From Orychophragmus violaceus (lineage: Eukaryota; Streptophyta; Magnoliopsida; Brassicales; Brassicaceae), in NCBI GenBank assembly GCA_030180135.1, contig CM058239.1, positions 46,635,270-46,699,269 of the forward strand: 64,000 bases of DNA. Direction: 5' to 3'. The position numbers and the translations under genes are program-made. Position 1 is the stretch's first letter; the number at the start of each line of letters is the position of its first letter. The notes beneath the pieces were generated by a model. It had not been told where the DNA came from. It did not search any database and saw nothing but the letters and a program-made list of their open reading frames with translations. Below, piece after piece: positions 34,873 through 45,782 of this stretch.

Positions 34873-35361
34873 ATGGGTAAACATGTATTCATGTTTGCAG
34901 CTTCATCAAATTTGTTTGCATCTGCAAACTCTATCGTGAAGTTTAATGGGCTTAATTATGGAGAGTGGTCCGAACAGATCCGATTTACACTGGGTGTTAT
35001 GGCATTGGACTCTGCCATATTAACTGATGAGGTGCCCTCAGCCATTACAGAAGATAGCTCCGAATCTGAAAAGTCTCGGTATGAGAGATGGGAGCGATCT
35101 AACAGGCTGAGCTTGAACCTCATGAGAATGACGATGGCAGAAAGTGTTAAGCCGTCTATGCCCGTGACAGAGAATGCAAGGGAATTCTTACAGAAAATTA
35201 AGGAGTGTTCTCAATCGGATTTGGCTGACAAGTCGATCGTAGGAAGCTTAATGAACGAGCTTACTACAAGAAAGTTTGACTGGTCTCAGCCAATCCATGA
35301 TCATGTGACACACATGTCTAACTTGGCAGCGAAGTTAAAGACCTTGGGAATGGAAGCATGA
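34873..35361 (+). pseudogene. Copia-2 Gag, N-terminal part
   Basis: 162 residues of copia Gag. It has FNGLNYGEWSEQIRFTLG near residues 24-41 (the capsid-like start of plant copia Gag) and HDHVTHMSNLAAKLKTLGM near the end. It stops at GMEA by a frameshift of about one base; Gag continues in another phase at 35369. A normal frame would run uninterrupted into the zinc knuckle. Confidence 0.87.
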
Positions 35362-35368
35362 GCAGTTC

Positions 35369-35821
35369 TTGGTCCAATTCATCATGAACTCCTTACCTTT
35401 TGAGTTTAGCCAGTTCCAGGTGAATTACAACACCATTAAAGAAAAATGGAACTTTAAGGAGTTAAAGGCTATGTTGGTTCAAGAGGAAGGGAGACTAAAG
35501 AAGATGAAAGATCAAGTTGCTAATCTCGTAGGTCTTGGCACTGCCCGCAACACTAAGGGAAAACCAAGTAGAAAGGACAAAGGGAAGGATAAGGCTTTCA
35601 TGAAAGAAACCGAAAGTAAAATCCATAAGGAGATGAAGTGTTTCTTTTGTAAGAAAACGGGACACTTCAAGAAAGATTGTCCGAAAAGAAAGGCATGGTT
35701 CGATAAGAAAGGTAAATATCAAAGCTTTGTTTGCTCTGAATTGAACCTTATGGAAGTGCCTAATAATACTTGGTCGCTAGATTCTGGTGCAACTACTCAT
35801 GTGTCTCATATTAAACAGTGA
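35369..35821 (+). pseudogene. Copia-2 Gag end with zinc knuckle and protease start
   Basis: 150 residues. It contains MNSLPFEFSQFQVNYNTIKE, a lysine-rich stretch, the CCHC knuckle CFFCKKTGHFKKDC, and the retropepsin active-site box WSLDSGATTHV. A single TGA at 35819-35821 separates it from the in-phase continuation at 35822 (protease rest and integrase). The protease matures Gag and Pol inside the particle. Confidence 0.88.
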
Positions 35822-35860
35822 TTCAGATCGATCCAGCCTATAAGAGGACCTGAACAATTC

Positions 35861-36940
35861 TTGTTCATGGGAAACAGGATGAAGGCAAGAATAGAGGGCA
35901 TTGGGACATATATATTGGGCTTAGACACTAAGTGTCATGTGGATCTTGAAGGATGTCTCTATGTACCTGAATGTGCTAGAAATCTTGTTTCAGTAAGTAG
36001 GTTGGCTAATTTAGGTTTTGATTTTAAGGTTGGACATGGTGTTTTCTCTTTGTACCAAAATGATAACTTTTATGGTAGTGGTACATTAATTGATTCACTT
36101 TACAAGTTCAACCTTGATGCAAAGATTTCTGAATCCTTATTTAATGTTGAAAATCGAGGCATTAAGCGTAGTTCATCAGATGAAAGTTCTGCTTACTTGT
36201 GGCATCAAAGATTAGGTCACATTTCCAAAGAAAGGATTATGAGGTTGATAAAGAATGATATTCTTCCTCAATTGGATTTTAGTGATCTAAATGTATGTAT
36301 AGACTGCATTAAAGGAAAGCAGACTAAGCATATTGTAAAGAAACCAGCCACAAGAAGCACTCAGCTTCTTGAAATAATACATACCGATATATGTGGCCCT
36401 TTCGATGCTCCTTCTTGGAGTGGTGAAAAATACTTTATCACCTTTATCGATGACTACTCACGTTATGGTTATACATATCTACTGCATGAAAAGTCCAAAT
36501 CTGTGAATGTCCTTGAGGTGTTCATTGATGAGGTGGAAAGGCAGTTAGATAGAAAAGTAAAGATTGTGAGATCAGATAGAGGTGGTGAGTTTTATGGAAA
36601 ATTCAATGAAAGTGGACAATGTCCAGGTCCATTTGCAAAGTTACTTGAAAGTAAGGGCATTTGTGCACAATACACAATGCCCGGTACACCTCAGCAGAAT
36701 GGTGTAGCTGAAAGGCGGAATCGTACATTAATGGATATGGTTAGGAGCATGTTAAGTAATTGTTCTTTACCTCTTTCATTGTGGGTATATGCATTAAGGA
36801 CTGCTACGTATGTGCTAAACCGGGTTCCTAGTAAGGCAGTTCCTAAGACTCCTTATGAACTGTGGACAGGAAGGAAACCCAGTTTAAGACATTTACGTGT
36901 TTGGGGTTGCCCAGCAGAAGTAAGGTTATATAACCCATAA
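35861..36940 (+). pseudogene. Copia-2 protease end and integrase
   Basis: 359-codon frame. The protease tail (CLYVPECARNLVSVSRL) is followed by integrase. The zinc-binding residues are H115, H120, C146 and C149. The DDE triad is D176 (HTDICGP), D239 (RSDRGGEF) and E284 (NGVAERRNRT). The catalytic residues are all present. It ends at TAA 36938-36940 where the ancestral codon was coding. Just after, about 20 residues of the C-terminal region appear deleted (SGRIVETGN follows directly on LDSRNV). Integrase inserts the cDNA into the chromosome. Confidence 0.9.
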
Positions 36941-37045
36941 GAAAAGAAACTTGATTCTAGGAATGTCAGTGGGAGAATAGTTGAGACGGGCAATGCTAGG
37001 TTCATTGAGAATGGTGAAACTAGTGGGAGTGGTGAACCACGTAAA

Positions 37046-37765
37046 GTGGACATTAAGGTGGTTGACGTGGAGGTACATCCACCTGTCATTCCACCTGAGT
37101 TTGTTGTTCATGTTGTTGCATCACAGTCAAGTGGCACATTAGAACAACAAAATGATATGAAAACTCCACTAGTTGAAAGTACGGTTAATGAACCTGTCAC
37201 AATTCAAGAAGAGAATGGTGCACCACAAGAGTCATTGAGGCGATCTGGAAGGGAAAGAAGATCTGCCATTTCAAATGACTATGTGGTTTACACTATTGAG
37301 AATGAAAGTGACTTAAGCATTGATGAAGATCCGAACTCATTCCGGAAAGCCATGGAAAGTAGCAATTCCGAAAAGTGGTTTAATGCCGCATTAGAAGAAA
37401 TAAAGTCTATGAGTGATAACAATGTTTGGGACTTAGTAGAGTTGCCTAACGGTTTCAAGACTGTTGGTTCTAAATGGGTCTTTAAGACTAAACGCGACTT
37501 GAAAGGTAACATTGAAAGGTACAAGGCTCGCCTTGTTGCTAAAGGTTTCACTCAAAAGGACGGCATTGACTACAAAGAGACCTTCTCTCCAGTTTCTAAG
37601 AAGGATTCTCTAAGGATTGTTTTGGCATTGGTGGCTCATTATGATCTTGAGCTCCACCAAATGGATGTGAAAACCGCCTTTCTCAATGGAGAGCTTGAGG
37701 AGGAAGTATATATGGACCAACCTGAAGGGTTTGTGGCCACAGGAAAAAAAAAATCTGGTATGTAA
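37046..37765 (+). pseudogene. Copia-2 reverse transcriptase, first part
   Basis: In phase with the integrase frame. It contains the linker (SLRRSGRERR) and RT N-terminal motifs: NNVWDLVELPNGFKTVGSKW, KARLVAKGFTQKDGIDYKET, FSPVSKKDSLRIVLALVAHY, and DVKTAFLNGELEEEVYMDQP with the first catalytic Asp. It breaks at 37745-37755 in a run of ten A, where a one-base length change moves RT into the next frame (37686-38841). Confidence 0.9.
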
Positions 37766-38841
37766 GCTGAGAAAGTCAATATATGGACTAAAACAAGCTT
37801 CCAGACAATGGTATATTAAATTTGATGATACCATCACGTCATACGGTTTTGTAGAGATCATTGTTGATCGAGGTATCTACATTAAAGTCAGTGGGAGCAA
37901 ATTTGTAATTTTGGTCTTATATGTTGATGACATCTTGCTTGCTGCAAATGACATGGGGATGTTACATGATGTAAAGAAGTATCTCTCTATGAACTTTGAG
38001 ATGAAGGATATGGGTGAGGCATCTTATGTGATCGGAATAGAAATACTCCGGGATAGATCACAAGGATTGTTAAGTTTGTCTCAGAAAGGATATATCAATA
38101 AGATCTTAGAGAGATATAATATGGAAAAATGCTCCGCAGGGATAGCTCCAATTCAGAAGGGGGATAAGTTCAGTGAAAAGCAATGTCCCAGAAATGAATT
38201 GGAGCGTAAGGAAATGGAAAGAATTCCATATGCATCAGTGGTTGGGAGTTTGAACTATGTTCAAACATGTACTCGACCAGATATCACATTTGTTGTTGGT
38301 ATGTTGGGTCGATATCAAAGTAATCCCGGAATGAACCACTGGAAAGCTGCAAAGAAGGTTCTCAGGTACTTGCAAGGCACCAAAGAACACATGCTTACAT
38401 ATAGGAGATCCGATCATCTGGAGGTCATTGGATATTCGGATTCAGACTATGGTGGCTGCGTCGATAGCAGAAAATCGACGTTTGCCTATTTGTTCCTGTT
38501 GGCTGGGGGAGCAATATCATTGAAAAGTGGAAAGCAGTCTGTCATTGCTACTTCCACCATGGAGGCTGAATTTGTGGCATGCTATGAGGCCATAATTCAC
38601 GCGTTGCGGCTGCGAAACTTTTTCTCAGGGATTCGGATTGTCGACAATATAGAGAAACCGCTGAGAATGTATTGTGATAATTCCGCAGCTGTCTTCTTTT
38701 CAAAGAATGATAAGTACTCTAAGGGTGCTAAGCACATGGAAATGAAGTACTTATCTGTCAAAGAAGAGGTTAAGAAACGTAGAGTGCCATTTGAGCACAT
38801 AAGGACGGATATGATGGTAGCAGATACGTTAACTAAGGGAC
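37686..38841 (+). pseudogene. Copia-2 reverse transcriptase end and RNase H
   Basis: From about residue 20 this frame carries KLRKSIYGLKQASRQWY, the RT catalytic box LVLYVDDILLAAN (Y79-V80-D81-D82), and RNase H with GYSDSDYGGC, STMEAEFVAC and MYCDNSAAV. It would end ADTLTKG..., where the LARD element cuts it at 38842. The last 27 codons lie beyond that element (44483-44565). The residues I can check (YVDD and the RNase H acidic residues) are intact. Confidence 0.9.
38837..38841. other. Target-site duplication GGGAC, left of LARD
   Basis: Identical to 44483-44487 directly after the right LTR. It proves the nested insertion in copia-2 pol. Confidence 0.93.
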
Positions 38842-40918
38842 TGAAACACCCCATCCCGGCCATAGGCCCAGACGGATGATGAGTTCCAGTGGTCAGGCCA
38901 AACCGTGGCCTGAACCTCCCTAAATCCAGTCCTATTTAAAATTTCCCGAAGGAACAAGTATTCTTCGGATCCTCCTTTTTGACTTATAGTCTTAGATCCT
39001 TCATACTTATTAATTACGCAGCGGAATACTACTTTAACCATTATCTCGTTCTTCTAAAGAACGACCCATTCGAGAACCTCTTATAACTTTACTTAGTTTT
39101 CTCAAAACTATTTCGAGGTTCCCATTCCAAATAACCTTTCTAACAACCTAAGCCTTTAACTTAGATCCTTTCATTCTCCTATTCAGTTCTAACCATTCTT
39201 TAGAACAATAGAATAATACTCGAAACATGTACTTAACCTTTGGTGAATCCGGTGTGAAGCTAACTCCGCGTTTAGCTTGACTCGTTTGTTCATCGAACTC
39301 ATAGAACACGCCCCCTTTGTACTTAGTCATTCAACCAACCATCCCCACATGACCGAGTACAAAAGAGGTCTTCACGTTCTTTCCTTTGACCACCATTCCT
39401 TTCCGGGTTCATCTTTGTCTCCTTTTTCACGCATGATCATAAGGCCGAACCGCGTCCCGACCGTTCCTGGATCCGCGACCGTATCGCGACCCGCGGTCAT
39501 ACGCGTTCGTCCGTATGTTCATCCGTACGTCCGTCACGGACGTCCGTAAGGTCATCCGTGTGACCATTACGGTCGTACGTTGCGTTCGTACGTGCGTTCG
39601 TTGCGATCGTCCGTCAACAGACGCGGCTGTCCGTGAACGGACGCGACTGTTCGCGAACGGACACAACCTTTGGTGAACGGACACGACCCTTCGTTCGCGT
39701 CCCGCGGTCATCCGTAACGACCCGCGGTCATTCTCAATCATCCACGGTCGTTCGTCTCGTCCATGGACGTACGTTTCTGACCCGCGGTCGTCCGTGTAAG
39801 GACACACCCGTCCGTAACGGTTACGGTCGTCTGTCGCGACCCGCGGTCGTCCGTACACGACCCGCGGTCGTCCGTGATCGTCCCACGGTCGTCCGTGAAC
39901 GAACACGACTGTCCGCGAACGGACACGACCGTACGTGAACGGTCACGGTCGTCCGTACGTGACCCGCGGTCATCCGCGATCGACCCCCGGTCGTTCGTAC
40001 GCGACCCGCGTTCACCCGAGCACCATCCGCGTCCGTCCGTGCACGTCCGTGTTCGTCCGTGACGGTTACGGTCGTCCGTGACGATCCGCGGTCGACCGTG
40101 TACGACCCGCGGTCGTCCGTGAACGACCCACGGTCGACCGTGAGCGACCCGCGGTCGTCCGTGAACGACCCACGGATGGTTACCGGGAATTTTCTTCAAA
40201 TCAAATCTCCCATAGAAAACGCCTCCAATTCCTTGTAGAAACCGGCCATAGAATCCTTTCTTTCTCCCTTGATTCATGTCGGTTTCTTCCTTGTTGATTC
40301 TGAGTTTGCACCCACGGCTTCTGCCCTTCTTTAGGCATGTAGATATTGATGTTTTACCATCAGAACTCGTCCCCAAACTTGTTCTCCAATGGCCGGCCAA
40401 TCACTTTGTTAAACCGGCCATAAATCCCTCTTTTCTCTTCATTTTTGTGTGGCCTTTGCCTTAGGATTATTCTGGGTTTTTCCCCAGGGAGATAGGTGCA
40501 CGAAAATGGCCTCCTTATGGTCTATTTATAGCCCCAAAGTCGTGCCATAACTGCCCATGGAGAAGGGTGCATTGGTTGGCCGAATGGACACAACTTTTCC
40601 TTGGTGTCCATTCGCCTTGGTGCCCCTTGGTCAGCTAGTGTCACTAGCTGGCCAGCTGACCCAACACTTGAACACTCAAGGTAGCTGGGTTGAGCTGGTT
40701 GCTAGCTGACCTAGCTGACCAGCTGGACTGTTCAGCTCCTTTGAGCTGAACACTTCCCTTTCAGCTGCTTTTCTTTAAGCTAAGCTTCTTCCCCGCTGAG
40801 CTTGACCTTCTTCTGTCTATGAAACTCTCTCTCATTGATCTTCTTGATCATGTACTACTTCTTATGGTTCCATAGACAGCCCAACGTTTAGGGTGTATCC
40901 CGGTTCGGGGATGTTACA
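38842..40918 (-). repeat. 3' LTR of LARD
   Basis: On the minus strand it starts TGTAACATCCCCGAACC and ends GGGGTGTTTCA. It contains the CpG-rich 21-bp minisatellite (39437-40176) and a repetitive agctgacc/agctgg segment near 40630-40750. Confidence 0.93.
39437..40176. repeat. CpG-rich palindromic minisatellite in LARD LTR
   Basis: About 740 bp built from variants of gacccgcggtcgtccgtg. In the most regular part (40085-40176) the period is 21 bp and the core gaccgcggtc is palindromic. Frames of 101, 159 and 220 codons on both strands across it are translations of the repeat and not genes. Confidence 0.88.
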
Positions 40919-40934
40919 AGTCTACCCCCCTTAA
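40919..40934 (-). other. Polypurine tract of LARD
   Basis: On the minus strand this reads ttaaggggggtagact, directly before the 3' LTR. Confidence 0.85.
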
Positions 40935-42391
40935 AATGGATTCGTCCCCGAATCCGACTCAAGGTTTTTACTCCGTTCATACTTTATGAACCATTGGGCA
41001 GCTGATAACATCCCACAGTATTTGCAGAACATAACCATTCTATGTTCTCTTTATTCAGCCTAAGTCCATTTATGGCCGTCTTTGCCGGAGCCATTCATTT
41101 CAGATCAAGTCGCGTATGACCGGACTTTCCTATTCCGTTCCCGCGCATGGACTGACTGTTCCCAGAGTGCCAATCTTCGGTCAACCGCCCCAACGGCTGC
41201 CGTTCAATCGTGCTTAACTGTCCGAACTTTTCTTGTCCATGACTCACGGTTCATCCCGTGCTTAATCCGACTTGTGGTTCACGGTCTTGGCCATGGCCAG
41301 TCGACAACCGAACTTTGGACTAAGCCGTCTAGAGATCCATACATTCCGAGGCAGGGATGTTACAAGTCTCCCCCACCAATTAGGAATTCGTCCCCGAATT
41401 CGGTGGTGGTTAACTTTTGTGTACACCCTTCCTGTCCCGTTTGGTATGTCTTTCCATTTCCCATTGACCTAGGTCCGTCAAGACTTAATCATTTCCCTGA
41501 TTTTTGTCTTGTCCTAGACTTGGTCAAATCCTGATCTTAGTCCTTACGGACTTGATCCACTTGATCCTCGTCCTTCGTGGGCTTGATCTTAGTTTCCCGA
41601 CCTTAGTAAATCTCTTACTAGATCACATTCAGGCCTTTCGTTCCCTTTGAACTCGACCTCGGTTATGATTCTTACGCATTCCCAATGCTAAGCAACCTAA
41701 CCCTTTTCCCCAAATGTAATGCCCTCAAAACATTTGAAGAAGTGGGGTTCAGTGACATACCAGCAAACGCACTAAAGGACTCGGCCACGCCAATGTCCTT
41801 AGCCAGTTCGTAATCCTGTGGCGTCTCGGTTAGCGCTTAGCCTTTACCGTTGACTTTCACTACCACGTTTTACTTCTGGTCTCTGCTTTTTACAATGGAA
41901 GCGTATCATTGGTCTTTCATTGTCACTTTCCTTCCCCTTATTTTGCAAACAGCTTAGGATCCTTGGTCCCTGCTGTTGCACATCGCACGTACTCAACTTG
42001 CCTTTACACTCCCCAAAGTGTGCTTCCATTGTTTTTGCAAGTGGTACCTTTAGTGCGGTTCCCGGAGGGTGGCGATCAGCCCCAACTGAATCCCATTTTC
42101 CTCCGTACTTTGCAGACAGTTGGATCCCTTAGTCCTTGCTGCCGCCTTCGCACATACTTTGGCGCAGATTTCTAGAGGTATGGTGACCAGCCCCAACTTA
42201 GTCCCATTTTTCCTCTTTAGGTCCCTCCCGGTTCGGCCAACCACTTTCCCGTGATTGCACCTTCTTCCGGTTCACCTCCACACCGTCTTGCGACCTTGTT
42301 CTCAAAGTCTGCCCAAGACTAAGTGCGTACTTGGTGTACTTGTCTTAGGAAGTCACCAATCATGAGAGCATCGTCCTAGGAAATAACTCCG
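40935..42391 (-). other. Internal region of LARD, no genes
   Basis: About 1.46 kb with no convincing frame; the 150-codon plus-strand frame at 41082-41534 shows no recognisable motif. It includes a second junction-like block at 41346-41404 resembling polypurine tract plus LTR start. Confidence 0.75.
41346..41404 (-). other. Relic LTR/polypurine junction inside LARD
   Basis: The block gggatgttacaagtct followed by ccccc and then gaattcgtccccgaattcgg parallels the true junction at 40907-40960 (gggatgttacaagtct, cccccc, gattcgtccccgaatccg). Confidence 0.75.
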
Positions 42392-42402
42392 CTCTGATAC
42401 CA
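42392..42402 (-). other. Primer-binding site (tRNA-Met) of LARD
   Basis: The reverse complement of ctctgatacca, three bases from the 5' LTR. Confidence 0.88.
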
Positions 42403-42405
42403 ACT

Positions 42406-44482
42406 TGAAACACCCCATCCCGGCCATAGGCCCAGACGGATGATGAGTTCCAGTGGTCAGGCCAAACCGTGGCCTGAACCTCCCTAAATCCAGTCCTATT
42501 TAAAATTTCCCGAAGGAACAAGTATTCTTCGGATCCTCCTTTTTGACTTATAGTCTTAGATCCTTCATACTTATTAATTACGCAGCGGAATACTACTTTA
42601 ACCATTATCTCGTTCTTCTAAAGAACGACCCATTCGAGAACCTCTTATAACTTTACTTAGTTTTCTCAAAACTATTTCGAGGTTCCCATTCCAAATAACC
42701 TTTCTAACAACCTAAGCCTTTAACTTAGATCCTTTCATTCTCCTATTCAGTTCTAACCATTCTTTAGAACAATAGAATAATACTCGAAACATGTACTTAA
42801 CCTTTGGTGAATCCGGTGTGAAGCTAACTCCGCGTTTAGCTTGACTTGTTTGTTCATCGAACTCATAGAACACGCCCCCTTTGTACTTAGTCATTCAACC
42901 AACCATCCCCACATGACCGAGTACAAAAGAGGTCTTCACGTTCTTTCCTTTGACCACCATTCCTTTCCGGGTTCATCTTTGTCTCCTTTTTCACGCATGA
43001 TCATAAGGCCGAACCGCGTCCCGACCGTTCCTGGATCCGCGACCGTATCGCGACCCGCGGTCATACGCGTTCGTCCGTATGTTCATCCGTACGTCCGTCA
43101 CGGACGTCCGTAAGGTCATCCGTGTGACCATTACGGTCGTACGTTGCGTTCGTACGTGCGTTCGTTGCGATCGTCCGTCAACAGACGCGGCTGTCCGTGA
43201 ACGGACGCGACTGTTCGCGAACGGACACAACCTTTGGTGAACGGACACGACCCTTCGTTCGCGTCCCGCGGTCATCCGTAACGACCCGCGGTCATTCTCA
43301 ATCATCCACGGTCGTTCGTCTCGTCCATGGACGTACGTTTCTGACCCGCGGTCGTCCGTGTAAGGACACACCCGTCCGTAACGGTTACGGTCGTCTGTCG
43401 CGACCCGCGGTCGTCCGTACACGACCCGCGGTCGTCCGTGATCGTCCCACGGTCGTCCGTGAACGAACACGACTGTCCGCGAACGGACACGACCGTACGT
43501 GAACGGTCACGGTCGTCCGTACGTGACCCGCGGTCGTCCGCGATCGACCCCCGGTCGTCCGTACGCGACCCGCGTTCACCCGAGCACCATCTGCGTCCGT
43601 CCGTGCACGTCCGTGTTCGTCCGTGACGGTTACGGTCGTCCGTGACGATCCGCGGTCGACCGTGTATGACCCGCGGTCGTCCGTGAACGACCCGCGGTCG
43701 ACCGTGAGCGACCCGCGGTCGTCCGTGAACGACCCACGGATGGTTACCGGGAATTTTCTTCAAATCAAATCTCCCATAGAAAACGCCTCCAATTCCTTGT
43801 AGAAACCGGCCATAGAATCCTTTCTTTCTCCCTTGATTCATGTCGGTTTCTTCCTTGTTGATTCTGAGTTTGCACCCACGGCTTCTGCCCTTCTTTAGGC
43901 ATGTAGATATTGATGTTTTACCATCAGAACTCGTCCCCAAACTTGTTCTCCAATGGCCGGCCAATCACTTTGTTAAACCGGCCATAAATCCCTCTTTTCT
44001 CTTCATTTTTGTGTGGCCTTTGCCTTAGGATTATTCTGGGTTTTTCCCCAGGGAGATAGGTGCACGAAAATGGCCTCCTTATGGTCTATTTATAGCCCCA
44101 AAGTCGTGCCATAACTGCCCATGGAGAAGGGTGCATTGGTTGGCCGAATGGACACAACTTTTCCTTGGTGTCCATTCGCCTTGGTGCCCCTTGGTCAGCT
44201 AGTGTCACTAGCTGGCCAGCTGACCCAACACTTGAACACTCAAGGTAGCTGGGTTGAGCTGGTTGCTAGCTGACCTAGCTGACCAGCTGGACTGTTCAGC
44301 TCCTTTGAGCTGAACACTTCCCTTTCAGCTGCTTTTCTTTAAGCTAAGCTTCTTCCCCGCTGAGCTTGACCTTCTTCTGTCTATGAAACTCTCTCTCATT
44401 GATCTTCTTGATCATGTACTACTTCTTATGGTTCCATAGACAGCCCAACGTTTAGGGTGTATCCCGGTTCGGGGATGTTACA
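42406..44482 (-). repeat. 5' LTR of LARD
   Basis: 2,077 bp, near-identical to 38842-40918, including a second copy of the minisatellite (43001-43740). The right edge ggggatgttaca is followed by GGGAC. Confidence 0.93.
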
Positions 44483-44565
44483 GGGACTGCCACCCAAAAC
44501 GTTCATTGGCCATGTAGAGCGTATGGGTGTCATAGAGAAAGCCTTGCTGTTTTGATTATGGAATG
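44483..44565 (+). pseudogene. Copia-2 pol, last codons beyond LARD
   Basis: Continues the RNase H frame of 37686-38841 after removal of one GGGAC. It encodes GLPPKTFIGHVERMGVIEKA then LLF and TGA at 44563-44565, the usual end of this copia pol lineage. Confidence 0.88.
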
Positions 44566-44902
44566 CTCATTAAGTATATGACACTATGAATTCACTTAAA
44601 GATTACGTTTATGTTTTACTAAGTATGTTATCATTAAAGTAGATGTATACATTTAAGGTTTCTGGATAACATATAATTATTTTGAGAATTAAGGATCTTC
44701 TCATATAAAGGAGATATAAATCTATAAATTTAGAGTTGGCTTATGATACATGGAAGGGAGCATGTTGTTCAATGATGTGTGACCGCCATGATTCAGTCAA
44801 TTCTGATTTTATAGTTTATATTAAAGGTCAGATGAACTTGATAAGAAAGTGCACATTAAAGTTATTTAACCATCAAGTCGACATAAAGGTCAAGTGGGAG
44901 AA
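44566..44902 (+). other. 3' untranslated region and polypurine tract of copia-2
   Basis: No gene is seen; it ends caagtgggagaa (44891-44902) immediately before the LTR. Confidence 0.75.
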
Positions 44903-45482
44903 TGTAAGAATATTTATCTTTATATGTGACCTATATGTCTCTCAGTTTAATATAAGGCATCAAGTTCACATTAGTGTTAAAGAATTCTAATATAAGAGAC
45001 GATACCGTGATGGATCGGTTTCGATTAGAGAATTAGAATTCGGGTTTATTGATAACCCTCTTTCCTTAACCATTTACTTTATGTATTCTTCTCTTACATA
45101 TATATATGATGTATAATACACCTTTTGGTCAGACACACATTCGTCACATTAGGAAAAGTGACTGTACGAGTTGTCTTCTATATATACATCTTACAAATTA
45201 ATTAACAAGGGTGATAATAAACACATAGACAAAAGCGTGTGTTGAAAGTAAGAGAGAATAAGTGTTTGGATTTCCTTATCCATCAAAAGAGATCATAAGG
45301 CTTTGGAGGTTTAAGAAAAGAGAAGTCAAGAGGAGATTCAATCCATTCAAAGGGCTAAACAAGCATGGATCAAGGTTAGTGTCTTTCTTCTTCTCTAGAA
45401 AAGCATAGAGTTGAATTAAATCAAACCTAGATGATTTTGGGGATGATTTCATGAATTGAAATTAATAAAAGATAAACTTATA
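44903..45482 (+). repeat. 3' LTR of copia-2
   Basis: 580 bp. It differs from the 5' LTR by about 12 substitutions and indels (for example loss of aaagttaattaaaagg near 45102). Confidence 0.88.
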
Positions 45483-45545
45483 TTTTCATGTTGCTTCCAC
45501 AGTGTGCTAGTGGGTTTGGCTGATGCGTTCTTAGAAGTAGCCCGA
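45483..45545 (+). pseudogene. Second NPF tail, right piece after copia-2
   Basis: Reads FMLLPQ in one frame, then VLVGLADAFLEVAR in another after a small deletion. It matches the NPF segment seen at 32530-32580. It loses similarity after VAR, so only this stub of the second transporter remains. Together with 33068-33102 it shows that copia-2 landed in an NPF coding exon. Confidence 0.68.
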
Positions 45546-45782
45546 GAGTATGTAAACCCTCGGGACACTGTATATGAACACGAGTTTAGCAGCCAGGAAT
45601 TTAATAAATGTATCGACTTAAACCGATTTGGCAAACGCTTAAATTCACTTACGAATCATCACAACCTGTTTTTTTTTTTCTATCAGACATTGAGAAGACA
45701 CTAAAATTTATTCTTGTAATTTCCTCAGATATTACAACATAAAGGCAATGCCTAGATGGACTTGCATGGTTTTCGATAAAGA
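45546..45782 (-). other. Probable ELOF1 3' flank
   Basis: No gene recognised. It lies just downstream of the ELOF1 stop on the minus strand and may hold its 3' UTR. The plus-strand frame continuing from the NPF stub to 45704 has no recognisable similarity. Confidence 0.5.

Larger units (their letters stand above)
38842..44482 (-). mobile_element. LARD-type non-autonomous LTR element with 2,077-bp LTRs
   Basis: 5,641 bp: two LTRs of equal length (38842-40918 and 42406-44482) with roughly ten differences by eye, and a 1,487-bp internal region. The primer site (42392-42402) and polypurine tract (40919-40934) place it on the minus strand. No gag or pol is seen. Long LTRs without coding capacity define large retrotransposon derivatives (LARDs), which depend on enzymes from related gypsy elements. 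It is younger than the copia-2 it split. Confidence 0.93.
33103..45482 (+). mobile_element. Ty1/copia element copia-2, gag-pol with later nested insertion
   Basis: Plus-strand element with LTRs 33103-33695 (593 bp) and 44903-45482 (580 bp), about 2% substitutions plus short indels. It has a primer-site variant, a polypurine tract (44890-44902), and gag-pol interrupted by a few stops, one frameshift and a small deletion. A LARD element sits inside at 38842-44482. Without it the element is about 6.7 kb. Flanks read atttc and ttttc, a one-mismatch target duplication, within an NPF gene remnant. Confidence 0.92.

Noticed and set aside
39427..40400. Long overlapping frames (101, 159 and 220 codons) on both strands, repeated at 42991-43964
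   Set aside because: They are translations of the CpG-rich minisatellite in the LARD LTR, open on both strands at once because the repeat lacks stop words, with no domain content.
41082..41534. 150-codon plus-strand frame in the LARD interior
   Set aside because: Opposite to the element strand, no recognisable motif, overlapped by other frames.
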